A stretch of DNA of 64,000 nt from Clostridiaceae bacterium (GCA_030530095.1 JAUMVO010000003.1:38205-102204), one strand, 5' to 3'; counted from the first letter of the stretch, positions 33,749-41,575 are shown. Made by a program: numbers and translations. Notes: generated by a model not told the origin, from the letters alone.

Positions 33749-34413
33749 TGGATTACAAACGAGTTACGCTTCTGTGCGGACACTACGGCAGCGGCAAGAC
33801 GAATGTTGCGGTCAATATGGCGCTCGATTTGAAAAAGCGTTATGACAGCGTTGCGGTTGCCGACCTCGACATAGTCAATCCGTATTTCCGCACGAAGGAT
33901 TCGGCGAAGGATTTTGAGGAAAACGGCATACGGCTGATTGTTTCGGAATATGCCAATTCCAATCTTGACATTCCCGCACTTCCGCAGGACATGTACGCGA
34001 TTACCGACGACAAATCGCTTCACGTAATAATCGACGTCGGCGGCGACGACAGAGGCGCTCTTGCGCTCGGCCGTATTGCCCCCGCGCTGATTGAGGAAAA
34101 CGATTACGAGATGCTGCTTGTGGTCAATAAATTCCGTCCGCTTACCCCCGACGCGGCTTCGACAATAGAGGTTATGCGCGAAATCGAAGCGGCAGGCGGC
34201 ATACGCTTTACGGGAATTGCGAACAATTCCAACTTAGGCGACGAAACAACTGCCGACGACGTGCTTGCTTCATTACAGTACGCGGACGAGGTTTCAGAAC
34301 TGTCGGGACTGCCCGTTGTAATGACAACGGTTAAAGAGGACTTGTATAATGAACTTTCGGGCAAAATTGAAAATCTTTTCCCGATGAAGCTTCAGGCAAG
34401 ACCCATTGATTAG
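33748..34413 (+). CDS. P-loop ATPase (MinD/Mrp-like) of the vor operon
   Basis: 221 residues. The N-terminal loop LLCGHYGSGKTNVAVNMAL is a Walker A motif, followed by VAVADLDIVNPYFRTKD and VIIDVGGDDRGALALG, the deviant-Walker and switch segments of the SIMIBI class. No Cys motifs for Fe-S transfer were seen. It is coupled to the preceding synthetase by TAATG overlap and precedes the ferredoxin subunit by 34 bases. The role is unknown: assembly or metal/cofactor delivery to the oxidoreductase is a guess. Confidence 0.75.
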   Translation: MDYKRVTLLCGHYGSGKTNVAVNMALDLKKRYDSVAVADLDIVNPYFRTKDSAKDFEENGIRLIVSEYANSNLDIPALPQDMYAITDDKSLHVIIDVGGDDRGALALGRIAPALIEENDYEMLLVVNKFRPLTPDAASTIEVMREIEAAGGIRFTGIANNSNLGDETTADDVLASLQYADEVSELSGLPVVMTTVKEDLYNELSGKIENLFPMKLQARPID

Positions 34414-34447
34414 TTTTTAATTAAGTTTTGATATAAGGAGAGATTTT

Positions 34448-34654
34448 ATGGCAAAGCTTACGTTCAAAACCGACAACTGTAAGGGTTGCGGACTCTGCGT
34501 TGACGCGTGTCCGAAGCAGATTTTACAGCTTGCCGAGGATAAGATTAACAAGAAGGGACATCATCCCGCCGAGTGCATTGACCAGGAGGCATGCATCGGC
34601 TGCGCGTCCTGCGCAATTATGTGTCCCGACTGCATTATCAAGGTAGAAAGGTGA
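34448..34654 (+). CDS. vorD: 2-oxoacid:ferredoxin oxidoreductase, 2x[4Fe-4S] ferredoxin (delta) subunit
   Basis: 68 residues with two CxxCxxCxxxCP-type clusters: CKGCGLCVDACPKQI (about 11-25) and CIGCASCAIMCPDCI (about 49-63). It relays electrons between the TPP site and external ferredoxin. AAGGAGAG precedes the ATG. Its stop lies eight bases before the alpha subunit. Confidence 0.93.
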   Translation: MAKLTFKTDNCKGCGLCVDACPKQILQLAEDKINKKGHHPAECIDQEACIGCASCAIMCPDCIIKVER

Positions 34655-34662
34655 GGTGTGAA

Positions 34663-35730
34663 ATGGCAGATAAAGTATTAATGAAGGGCAACGAGGCTAT
34701 TGCCGAAGCGGCTATCATCGCCGGTTGCCGTCACTACTTCGGCTATCCGATTACGCCTCAGACCGAGGTTGCCGCGTATATGGCAAAGAAAATGCCCAAA
34801 ATCGGCGGCGTATTCCTTCAGGCTGAGTCCGAGATAGCGGCTATCAATATGGTTTACGGAGTTTCCTCCGCGGGCAAGAGAGTTATGACCTCTTCTTCAA
34901 GCCCCGGAATTTCGCTTAAGGGCGAGGGACTTTCATATCTTGCAGGTTCGGATCTTCCCGCACTTGTTGTCAACGTTCAGAGAGGCGGCCCGGGACTGGG
35001 CGGCATTCAGCCCTCACAGTCTGACTACTTCCAGGCAACACGCGGCGGCGGACACGGCGACTATCACATGATAGTTCTTGCTCCCGCTTCCGTTCAGGAA
35101 ATGGCTGAGCTTACCGTAAAAGGCTTCGAGCTTGCCGACAAGTACAGAATGACTTCAATGATACTTGCCGACGGTACCATGGGACAGATGATGGAGCCTG
35201 TTTCGCTTGATTTCGACGTTGCTCCCGCTCCCGAAAAGCCGTGGGCTACAACGGGTACAAAGATGCAGAGAGAGCATAATATCGTCAACTCGCTTTCACT
35301 TGTTCCCGAGGAGCTTGAACAGCTTAACTTCGAGCGTTACAAGAGATACAAAATCGTCGAGGAAAACGAGACGAGATATGAGGAATACATGGTTGACGAT
35401 GCCGATATCGTAATCGCCGCCTTCGGTATTGCCGCAAGAGTTTCCAAGAACGCGGTCAACGAAGCACGTGCGCAGGGTATCAAGGCAGGTCTTATCCGTC
35501 CGATTACCCTCTGGCCGTTCCCGAAGGCTCCCTTCAAAAAGGCGGCAACTCACGCAAAGGCTATGATTTCCGTTGAGCTTTCAATGGGTCAGATGATAGA
35601 GGATGTTCAGCTTGCAACCGAGTGCAGAGTTCCCGTAACTCTGTGCAACAGAGCGGGCGGTATGATTCCGAGCCCCGAGCAGGTGCTTGAGGCAATCAAA
35701 GAAGCAGACAAAAACGGAGGTGCAAAATAA
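34663..35730 (+). CDS. vorB: 2-oxoacid:ferredoxin oxidoreductase alpha subunit (VorB type)
   Basis: 355 residues from the ATG at 34663 (GAGGTG upstream); an ATG at 34591 lies inside vorD in another frame and is rejected. The pyrimidine-domain signature GNEAIAEAAIIAGCRHYFGY then PITPQTEV, FLQAESEIAAINMVYG and SSSPGISLKGEG is typical. Domain II starts near residue 240. Most similar in order and size to VorB (3-methyl-2-oxobutanoate). 2-oxoglutarate (KorA) is the alternative. TAATG overlap with vorA. Confidence 0.9.
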   Translation: MADKVLMKGNEAIAEAAIIAGCRHYFGYPITPQTEVAAYMAKKMPKIGGVFLQAESEIAAINMVYGVSSAGKRVMTSSSSPGISLKGEGLSYLAGSDLPALVVNVQRGGPGLGGIQPSQSDYFQATRGGGHGDYHMIVLAPASVQEMAELTVKGFELADKYRMTSMILADGTMGQMMEPVSLDFDVAPAPEKPWATTGTKMQREHNIVNSLSLVPEELEQLNFERYKRYKIVEENETRYEEYMVDDADIVIAAFGIAARVSKNAVNEARAQGIKAGLIRPITLWPFPKAPFKKAATHAKAMISVELSMGQMIEDVQLATECRVPVTLCNRAGGMIPSPEQVLEAIKEADKNGGAK

Positions 35731-36488
35731 TGGCAGTAGTATTTGACAAACCCCATGCGCTTATTGACGTGCCGCTGCATTATTGCCCCGGCTGTACTCA
35801 CGGTATAGTTCACCGTCTTGTCGCTGAGGTTATTGACGAGCTCGGCATCGAGGGCAGAACAATAGGTATCGCCCCCGTAGGCTGCTCGGTTATGGCATAC
35901 AATTATTTCAACTGCGATATGATTGAGGCGGCTCACGGCAGAGCTCCCGCAGTTGCAACCGGCGTTAAAAGAGCCGACCCCGAAAACAATATCGTTTTCA
36001 CCTATCAGGGCGACGGCGACCTCGCTTCAATCGGTATGGCTGAAACCGTACACGCAGCAGCGAGAAATGAAAACATCACAATTATCTTTATCAATAACGC
36101 GATTTACGGTATGACTGGCGGTCAGATGGCTCCGACATCACTTCCCGGTCAGGTTACTCAGACCTCACCCTACGGCAGAGATCCCAAGCTTTGCGGTTAT
36201 CCCATCAAGGTCTGCGAGATGCTTTCCGAGCTTGAGGGCCCCGAGTATCTCGAGAGAGTTACCGTAAACAGCGTTCCGCATATCAGAGCCGCTAAAAAGG
36301 CTATCAAAAAGGCGTTTCAGAATCAGCTTGACGGCAAGGGCTTCTCGCTTATCGAGGTTGTTTCGTCCTGTCCGACAAACTGGGGTATGACGCCGCAGGC
36401 GGCTCTTCAGTGGATTGAGGACAAGATGCTTCCTTATTATCCGTTAGGCGTTTATAAGGACAGAAGCGCAGAGAAGGAGGCAGAATAA
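35730..36488 (+). CDS. vorA: 2-oxoacid:ferredoxin oxidoreductase beta subunit (TPP-binding, VorA type)
   Basis: 252 residues. The TPP motif begins YQGDGDLASIGMAE and ends with FINNAIYGMTGGQMAPTS. YCPGCTHGIVHRL and GCSVMAYNYF line the active site. With the alpha, gamma and delta chains it forms the four-part complex that oxidatively decarboxylates 2-oxoacids, or carboxylates acyl-CoA when driven by reduced ferredoxin. Confidence 0.92.
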   Translation: MAVVFDKPHALIDVPLHYCPGCTHGIVHRLVAEVIDELGIEGRTIGIAPVGCSVMAYNYFNCDMIEAAHGRAPAVATGVKRADPENNIVFTYQGDGDLASIGMAETVHAAARNENITIIFINNAIYGMTGGQMAPTSLPGQVTQTSPYGRDPKLCGYPIKVCEMLSELEGPEYLERVTVNSVPHIRAAKKAIKKAFQNQLDGKGFSLIEVVSSCPTNWGMTPQAALQWIEDKMLPYYPLGVYKDRSAEKEAE

Positions 36489-36489
36489 T

Positions 36490-37026
36490 ATGAGTGCAAG
36501 AAATTATCTGTTTTCGGGCTTCGGCGGACAGGGCATACTGTTCATCGGCAAATTCCTCGCATACAAGGGACTTATTGAGGATAAGCAGGTTTCGTGGCTT
36601 CCCTCCTACGGCCCCGAAATGAGAGGCGGCACGGCAAGCTGCTCGGTTATCGTCAGCGACGAGCCTGTAGGCTCACCCATCGTTTCCAATCCCGACGTGC
36701 TTATCGCTATGAATCTTCCCTCACTCGACCGCTTTGAGGATAAGGTTGTACCCGGCGGAGTTATCTTTGCCGACTCAACGCTTATCGAGAGAAAGGTTAA
36801 GCGCGACGACGTTACCGTTTATTATATTCCCGCGACGGCGCTTGCCAGCGAAAACAAGATGCCCACGCTCGCCAATATGATAATCGGCGGCAAAATCTTA
36901 AAGGTATTTAACGAATTTGACGAGCAGAGCGTAAGAAATGCGCTCGGCAAGGTCATTTCCGCTAAACACGCCGATATGCTTGAGGTCAACCTCAAGGCTA
37001 TGCAGATCGGCGCAGATTACGAATAA
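36490..37026 (+). CDS. vorC: 2-oxoacid:ferredoxin oxidoreductase gamma subunit (VorC type)
   Basis: 178 residues. FSGFGGQGILFIGKFLA (about 8-24) and SWLPSYGPEMRGGTASCSVI are the family signature; it forms the CoA-binding part of the complex. GGAGG lies upstream, overlapping the vorA end. Last gene before the inverted-repeat element at 37030. Confidence 0.92.
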   Translation: MSARNYLFSGFGGQGILFIGKFLAYKGLIEDKQVSWLPSYGPEMRGGTASCSVIVSDEPVGSPIVSNPDVLIAMNLPSLDRFEDKVVPGGVIFADSTLIERKVKRDDVTVYYIPATALASENKMPTLANMIIGGKILKVFNEFDEQSVRNALGKVISAKHADMLEVNLKAMQIGADYE

Positions 37027-37029
37027 TTT

Positions 37030-37305
37030 AGGCGTAAACTGACGAATCCAAAACGCTGAAAATGCGCTATTTAAGCGAACTTTGGCGTTTTCGATTTTGC
37101 TTTGCGCCGGCAAAGCTGCAATCTCAATCCGCCAAATTTCATCTTAAAATATCTGCATTTTCAGTGCTACGCAGTTTTCGTTAAGCAGATTTGGCTTTAG
37201 ATGCGGCAAAAAGCGCAGGAATACGAGTGTATTCCGAGCATTTTTAACAATATATTAAGGCAAATATGCTAATGAAAACCGATTCGGATTCGTTAGCTTA
37301 CGCCT
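37030..37305. repeat. 276-bp structured element with 20-bp terminal inverted repeats between vorC and ilvE
   Basis: The ends AGGCGTAAACTGACGAATCC (37030-37049) and GGATTCGTTAGCTTACGCCT (37286-37305) are inverted with 18 of 20 matches. Nested pairs are CTGAAAATGC/GCATTTTCAG, GCCAAAT/ATTTGGC and GGAATAC/GTATTCC (the last around 37218-37235). There is no open frame. It ends 19 bases before the ilvE ATG, so it is either a MITE-like insertion or a structured ilvE leader. No T-box motif is present. Confidence 0.7.
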
Positions 37306-37324
37306 CGTAAAGGAGATATGTTTT

Positions 37325-38389
37325 ATGGAAATCAAGTTTGTTAAGGCTGATACATTAAAGGCTAAGCCCGATCCGTCAACTCTCGGTTTCGGCAAAATCT
37401 TTTCGGACTATATGTTCATGATGGACTGGAATAAGGAAACCGGCTGGCACGACGCAAGAATCGTTCCCTTCGGCTATCTTTCAATCCATCCCGCTTCAAC
37501 CGTGCTTCACTACGGCTCGGCAATCTTTGAGGGACTTAAGGCTTACAGAAGAGCTGACGGCAAGGTTCAGCTTTTCAGACCCATGGAGAACATCCGCAGA
37601 ATGAACAATTCCGCAGAGCGTCTCTGCCTTCCCCATATTCCCGAAGAGGATGCGCTTGAAATCTACACCAAGTTCGTTGACTGCGAAAAGGACTGGACAC
37701 CTTCTCAGGAGGGCACATCGCTCTACCTTCGTCCGTTTATGTTCGGTAACGACGAGTCTCTCGGCGTTCACGCAGTTCACAACGCAACATTTATCATTAT
37801 CGCTTCGCCCGTAGGCAGCTATTATAAAGAGGGTATCAACCCCGTTAAGATTATGATTGAGGACGAGGACGTAAGAGCAGTAAGAGGCGGCACGGGCTAT
37901 GCCAAGTGCGGCGGTAACTATGCTGCGTCCAACCGCGCAGGCGAGAGAGCCGAGCAGAAGGGCTATTCTCAGGTACTTTGGCTCGACGGCGTTGAGAGAA
38001 AGTACATCGAGGAAGTCGGCGCCATGAACGTTATGTTCAAGATTAACGGCGAAATCGTTACACCGAAGCTCACCGGCTCAATCCTTCCCGGCATCACGAG
38101 AAAGAGCTGCATCGAAGTTCTGAAGATCGAGGGCTACAACGTAAGCGAGAGACTTCTGAGCCTTGAAGAGCTGACAAAGGCTATGGCTGACGGCACCCTT
38201 GAAGAAGCATGGGGCTGTGGCACGGCTGCAGTTGTTTCGCCCATCGGCGAGCTTTGCTACAAGGATCATAAGTACACAATCAACAACGGCGAAATCGGCC
38301 CCGTTACCCAGCACCTTTACGATACCCTTACGGGCATCCAGTGGGGCAAGACCGAGGACAAGTTCGGCTGGACTTATATGATTGGTTAA
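37325..38389 (+). CDS. ilvE: Branched-chain amino acid aminotransferase
   Basis: 354 residues, fold-type IV PLP enzyme. It transfers the amino group of glutamate to branched-chain 2-oxoacids. ASTVLHYGSAIFEGLKAYRR, then GYAKCGGNYAASNRAG with the PLP lysine, and YIEEVGAMNVMF with the cofactor-binding Glu are visible, as in the longer class II form. AAAGGAG lies before the ATG. It follows the vor genes and completes the route from acyl-CoA to amino acid. Its stop overlaps the transposase ATG by one base. Confidence 0.95.
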   Translation: MEIKFVKADTLKAKPDPSTLGFGKIFSDYMFMMDWNKETGWHDARIVPFGYLSIHPASTVLHYGSAIFEGLKAYRRADGKVQLFRPMENIRRMNNSAERLCLPHIPEEDALEIYTKFVDCEKDWTPSQEGTSLYLRPFMFGNDESLGVHAVHNATFIIIASPVGSYYKEGINPVKIMIEDEDVRAVRGGTGYAKCGGNYAASNRAGERAEQKGYSQVLWLDGVERKYIEEVGAMNVMFKINGEIVTPKLTGSILPGITRKSCIEVLKIEGYNVSERLLSLEELTKAMADGTLEEAWGCGTAAVVSPIGELCYKDHKYTINNGEIGPVTQHLYDTLTGIQWGKTEDKFGWTYMIG

Positions 38390-38925
38390 TGCAATTTCCC
38401 AACCGAAAGCCGAACAGACTGTCGGATTATGATTATTCCCGAAACGGAGCGTATTTTATAACAATCTGTACGAAAGATTCAAAATGCATCCTGTCGCATA
38501 TTGTTGAAGATACATCCGTAGGGGACGGCGTCCTCGACGTCCCAAAAATTCATTTGACAAAATTTGGGAAAATTGTAAATGACAGAATAATTGAAATGAA
38601 CAACATTTATAAAAATGTAAGTGTTGAAAAATATGTTGTTATGCCAAATCATATTCATTTGCTGATTGTTATAGACAGTTACAATGAAAGTATATATGAC
38701 GGGACGTCGAGGACGCCGTCCCCTACGAGGCAGAATTCGGTAATTTCAAGTTTTGTTTCTACTTTCAAAAGATATACCAATAAACAAATCGGATATAATA
38801 TTTGGCAACGGTCTTTCCACGACCACGTTATACGCAACGAGGAGGATTATGTAACCCGTTGGCAGTATATCGACGAGAATCCCCGAAAATGGCTGATCGG
38901 CAAAGACGAATATTACAGTTTATAA
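38389..38925 (+). CDS. REP-associated (RAYT) Y1/HUH transposase carrying REP sequences in its frame
   Basis: 178 residues from the ATG at 38389, overlapping the ilvE stop (TAATG). The N-terminus RKPNRLSDYDYSRNGAYFIT, the HUH motif MPNHIHLL (His88, His90) and the late tyrosine segment RWQYIDENPRKW (Tyr160, with Tyr154 nearby) define an IS200-like RAYT protein. Two 27-bp inverted copies of a GTAG-footed repeat (38517-38543 and 38701-38727) are translated as SVGDGVLDVP (43-52) and DGTSRTPSPTR (104-114), in loops between conserved blocks. The frame is intact, so it may be active. Confidence 0.9.
   Translation: MQFPNRKPNRLSDYDYSRNGAYFITICTKDSKCILSHIVEDTSVGDGVLDVPKIHLTKFGKIVNDRIIEMNNIYKNVSVEKYVVMPNHIHLLIVIDSYNESIYDGTSRTPSPTRQNSVISSFVSTFKRYTNKQIGYNIWQRSFHDHVIRNEEDYVTRWQYIDENPRKWLIGKDEYYSL
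38517..38543. repeat. REP-like repeat inside the RAYT gene, copy 1
   Basis: Starts CGTAGGGGACGG and ends GACGTCCC. It is the perfect reverse complement of 38701-38727 over 27 bases. GTAG is the foot sequence known for REPs recognised by TnpA-REP proteins. Confidence 0.88.
38701..38727. repeat. REP-like repeat inside the RAYT gene, copy 2 (inverted)
   Basis: Starts GGGACGTC and ends CCGTCCCCTACG. It forms an inverted pair with 38517-38543, 157 bases apart. Confidence 0.88.
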
Positions 38926-38931
38926 AAGAAC

Positions 38932-38963
38932 AAACTCCTCCGAAATGTTCGGGGGAGTTTTAA
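38932..38963 (+). terminator. Terminator after the RAYT gene
   Basis: AAACTCCTCCGAA and TTCGGGGGAGTTT form a 13-bp stem with one wobble pair and an ATG loop, then TTAA. Confidence 0.8.
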
Positions 38964-39010
38964 TATCTGCATTTGTCTGCACTATGCCTTTTGAGCTTAT
39001 ACGACTAACC

Positions 39011-39036
39011 GTAGGGGCGATTTGTGAATCGCCCCG
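39011..39036. repeat. REP-like palindrome with GTAG foot, copy 3
   Basis: GTA is followed by GGGGCGATT-TGTG-AATCGCCCC (39014-39035), the same family as 15742-15766, 50 bases after the RAYT terminator. Confidence 0.78.
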
Positions 39037-39064
39037 ACTCCCCGACAACCTCCCGTTTGCTTTA

Positions 39065-39093
39065 TTGCCAACGTACAAATGATATGATATTAT
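39065..39093 (+). promoter_or_regulatory. Candidate promoter of the Nudix gene
   Basis: TTGCCA (39065-39070) and TATTAT (39088-39093) with 17-bp spacing. Confidence 0.5.
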
Positions 39094-39122
39094 TATACCG
39101 ACAAAGATTTCGAGGTGAACTT

Positions 39123-39614
39123 ATGGGATATATTGAAGAACTGAGGAAAATCATCGGGCACAGGTGTATTTCCCTGACGGGAAGCGTGGTTATCATAAAA
39201 GACGGCGAGGGGAGAATACTCCTGCAAAAGAGAACTCACCCGAAGGGCCGTTGGGGTTTGCCGGGCGGACTTATGGAGCTCGGCGAATCCTGCGAGGAAA
39301 CAGCGGTAAGAGAGGTGCGTGAGGAAACGAGCCTTGAAACAGACGTTAACGGTCTTAAGCTTTTTGGCGTGTATTCGGGAAAGGATTACTTCTGCACGGG
39401 CGAGACGGGCGACGAATGGTACGTCGTTGTAATCGCCTACACCTGCGATAAGTTCAGTGGAGAGCCGAAAATCAATGACGGCGAGTCAGAGGAGCTTCGT
39501 TGGTTTTACCCCGACAAAATACCCGAAAGCCTTGCAAACTCTCACAGGCGGATCATTTGGGACTATATAGGGAAACAGCGGAATTATGACCTGCCTGCTC
39601 AGCGGGAAAGTTAA
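39123..39614 (+). CDS. Nudix hydrolase
   Basis: 163 residues from the ATG at 39123 (GAGGTG upstream); an upstream ATG at 39024 would run through the promoter. The Nudix box GLMELGESCEETAVREVREE (then TSL) follows KRTHPKGRWGLPGG. The substrate is unknown; the overall form resembles MutT/ADP-ribose-type hydrolases of about 160 residues. Single-gene unit. Confidence 0.88.
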   Translation: MGYIEELRKIIGHRCISLTGSVVIIKDGEGRILLQKRTHPKGRWGLPGGLMELGESCEETAVREVREETSLETDVNGLKLFGVYSGKDYFCTGETGDEWYVVVIAYTCDKFSGEPKINDGESEELRWFYPDKIPESLANSHRRIIWDYIGKQRNYDLPAQRES

Positions 39615-39677
39615 CAGATTGTTAACCATTTTTTTTAGAATAGTGATAGAATACTCAGCGGCAAAGGATGTGAGAGT

Positions 39678-40298
39678 ATGAAAACCACTATTTCAGACTG
39701 GAAGGGTGCGAAGATTGAAACTGTCAGAAGACTTGGCGTTTCAGTCGGGTCGCTTCTGATTATTCTCGCTATGTCCGTCGTGCTTGCTCCGAAAATAGCG
39801 CCGAATTCCGAGCTGTTTGATCAGGTGGGAATGGCTCTTGCAATAGTTGCGCTGTCGCTGCTGATGTGGCGTTTTCCGTTGGGAACTTACGCTATGGCTC
39901 AGATATTTACACTTACTGCCGCCGCAGGCTCAATACTGAAATTCTACGACCGTTTCCCCGGGTATGACAGGGTGGTGCATTTTGTCAGCGGAGTTATCTT
40001 AGGCTATATAGGCTATACTATAGGTTACTATGTGGTCAGAAAGCTCGATTTACCCCCGGAACGGTTTGTGATAACACTCATCGCCGGTCTGTTCGCATAT
40101 TCCTGCGCAGGCTTTTGGGAGATAATTGAGTTTACCACGGACTGCGTGATGCACATGGGTGTACAGCACAGCAATACGGATACTATGGGAGATATTGTCG
40201 CAGGTTTCTTCGGGGGCGCGGTGTTCCAGGTGATTAAATTTATTGAACATTATAAGGAATTCAAATTTGACCGCCTCAGAAGTTTCTTTAAGAATTAG
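39678..40298 (+). CDS. YjdF/DUF2238-like integral membrane protein
   Basis: 206 residues with about six membrane segments. GYDRVVHFVSGVILG, AGFWEIIEFTTDCVMHMGVQ and NTDTMGDIVAGFFGG contain the same charged positions (D..H, WE..EF..D, DTM.D) as the protein at 26818-27543. Function unknown. Followed by a strong terminator. Confidence 0.75.
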   Translation: MKTTISDWKGAKIETVRRLGVSVGSLLIILAMSVVLAPKIAPNSELFDQVGMALAIVALSLLMWRFPLGTYAMAQIFTLTAAAGSILKFYDRFPGYDRVVHFVSGVILGYIGYTIGYYVVRKLDLPPERFVITLIAGLFAYSCAGFWEIIEFTTDCVMHMGVQHSNTDTMGDIVAGFFGGAVFQVIKFIEHYKEFKFDRLRSFFKN

Positions 40299-40306
40299 GC
40301 AAAAGC

Positions 40307-40336
40307 AAAGGACAGGAGCAAGCTCCTGTCCTTTAT
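40307..40336. terminator. Bidirectional terminator between the YjdF-like gene and lysC
   Basis: AAAGGACAGGAGC (40307-40319) and GCTCCTGTCCTTT (40322-40334) form a 13-bp stem. The GGACAGGAG word is the same as in the ends of the 9691-9950 array. Confidence 0.85.
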
Positions 40337-40366
40337 TGTTTTCTTCGTTATCAGAACTGTCCTCTC

Positions 40367-41575
40367 TTATTCCTCGGGAAGGAATGCCTTGTGAACGGCG
40401 CTGACCGCTCTGTCGGCGTCATTGGCGTCTATAAGTACGGAAATCTTGATTTCGCTTGTGGAAATCATATCGATATTGATATCCTCCTCAAACAGCGCCT
40501 CGAACATCTTCGAAGCGGTGCCGGGGTGAGACTCCATACCCGCGCCGACTATGGAAACCTTCGCTATGTTGGTGTCGCAGGAAATTGCATCCTCGTCAAG
40601 GTCGAAGCTTGAACGGATAGCCTCAACGGCATCCTCGGCGTTTGCCTTGGAAACGGTGAAGGTTATATCCTTTGTGCCGTCTCTGCCGACCGACTGAAGA
40701 ATTATATCTACGTTAATCTTTCTCTGGGCGAGTTTACCGAAAAGACGGAACGCAACACCGGGAGTGTTGGGCATACCGGTTACCGAAATTCTTGCGACGT
40801 CCGTATCCTTCGCAACGCCTCTGACAAGCATTTTTTCCATTTTTGAACCATCCTTTACTATCGTGCCCGAAGCCTTGTTAAGACTTGAAAGCACTTCTAT
40901 TTCAACGTTGTATTTCTTAGCCATTTCAACCGAGCGGGTGTTTAATACCTGCGCGCCGAGCGTTGCCAGCTCGAGCATCTCGTCGTAGGTGATTTCGGGA
41001 AGCTTTCTCGCGCCCTCAACCTTACGGGGATCAGCCGTATATACGCCCTCAACGTCGGTATAAATCTGGCAGCGGTCCGCGTGAAGCGCCGCGGCTATTG
41101 CAACCGCGCTCGTGTCGCTGCCGCCTCTGCCCAGAGTGGTCAGGTCGTCGTATTTGTTGATGCCCTGGAAGCCCGCAACAACTACGATATTACGTTTATC
41201 AAGCTCGGCCTTCATTCTGTCGGCCTTAATCGACTTTATTCTTGCCGTGCCGTAGGTCGAGGTCGTATTGAAGCCCGCCTGCCAGCCGAGAAGCGAAACG
41301 ACGGGGCAGCCGATTTTCTCGATAGCCATAGCAAGAAGCGCTACCGACATCTGCTCGCCTGCGGTGAGAAGCATATCCATCTCACGCTTGGAGGGCTTGG
41401 AATTCAGTTCAAACGCCTTTTCGATAAGGTCGTCGGTTGTGTCGCCCTGAGCGGACACTACGACGATAACGTCGTTACCCTGACGGTAGGTGTCCGTTAC
41501 GATGGACGCAACGTTCATCACTCTTTCGGCGTTGGCTACGGAGCTGCCGCCGAATTTCTGTACAATCAATGCCAT
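40367..41575 (-). CDS. lysC: Aspartate kinase
   Basis: 402 residues. First step from aspartate to Lys, Met, Thr and Ile. Kinase domain: LIVQKFGGSSVANAERV at the N-terminus, GRGGSDTSAVAIAAAL and YTDVEGVYTADPR. Two C-terminal ACT domains (about 265-402) for amino acid feedback. Second gene after hom on the minus strand, 28 bases apart, so Thr-family synthesis genes are joined here. Confidence 0.95.
   Translation of the reverse strand: MALIVQKFGGSSVANAERVMNVASIVTDTYRQGNDVIVVVSAQGDTTDDLIEKAFELNSKPSKREMDMLLTAGEQMSVALLAMAIEKIGCPVVSLLGWQAGFNTTSTYGTARIKSIKADRMKAELDKRNIVVVAGFQGINKYDDLTTLGRGGSDTSAVAIAAALHADRCQIYTDVEGVYTADPRKVEGARKLPEITYDEMLELATLGAQVLNTRSVEMAKKYNVEIEVLSSLNKASGTIVKDGSKMEKMLVRGVAKDTDVARISVTGMPNTPGVAFRLFGKLAQRKINVDIILQSVGRDGTKDITFTVSKANAEDAVEAIRSSFDLDEDAISCDTNIAKVSIVGAGMESHPGTASKMFEALFEEDINIDMISTSEIKISVLIDANDADRAVSAVHKAFLPEE

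Noticed and set aside
34591..34662. Earlier start for vorB inside the ferredoxin gene
   Set aside because: Would overlap vorD in another frame; GAGGTG and family alignment favour 34663.
37030..37305. A third T-box in front of ilvE
   Set aside because: No GGTACCGCG motif and no terminator stem; only inverted repeats are present.
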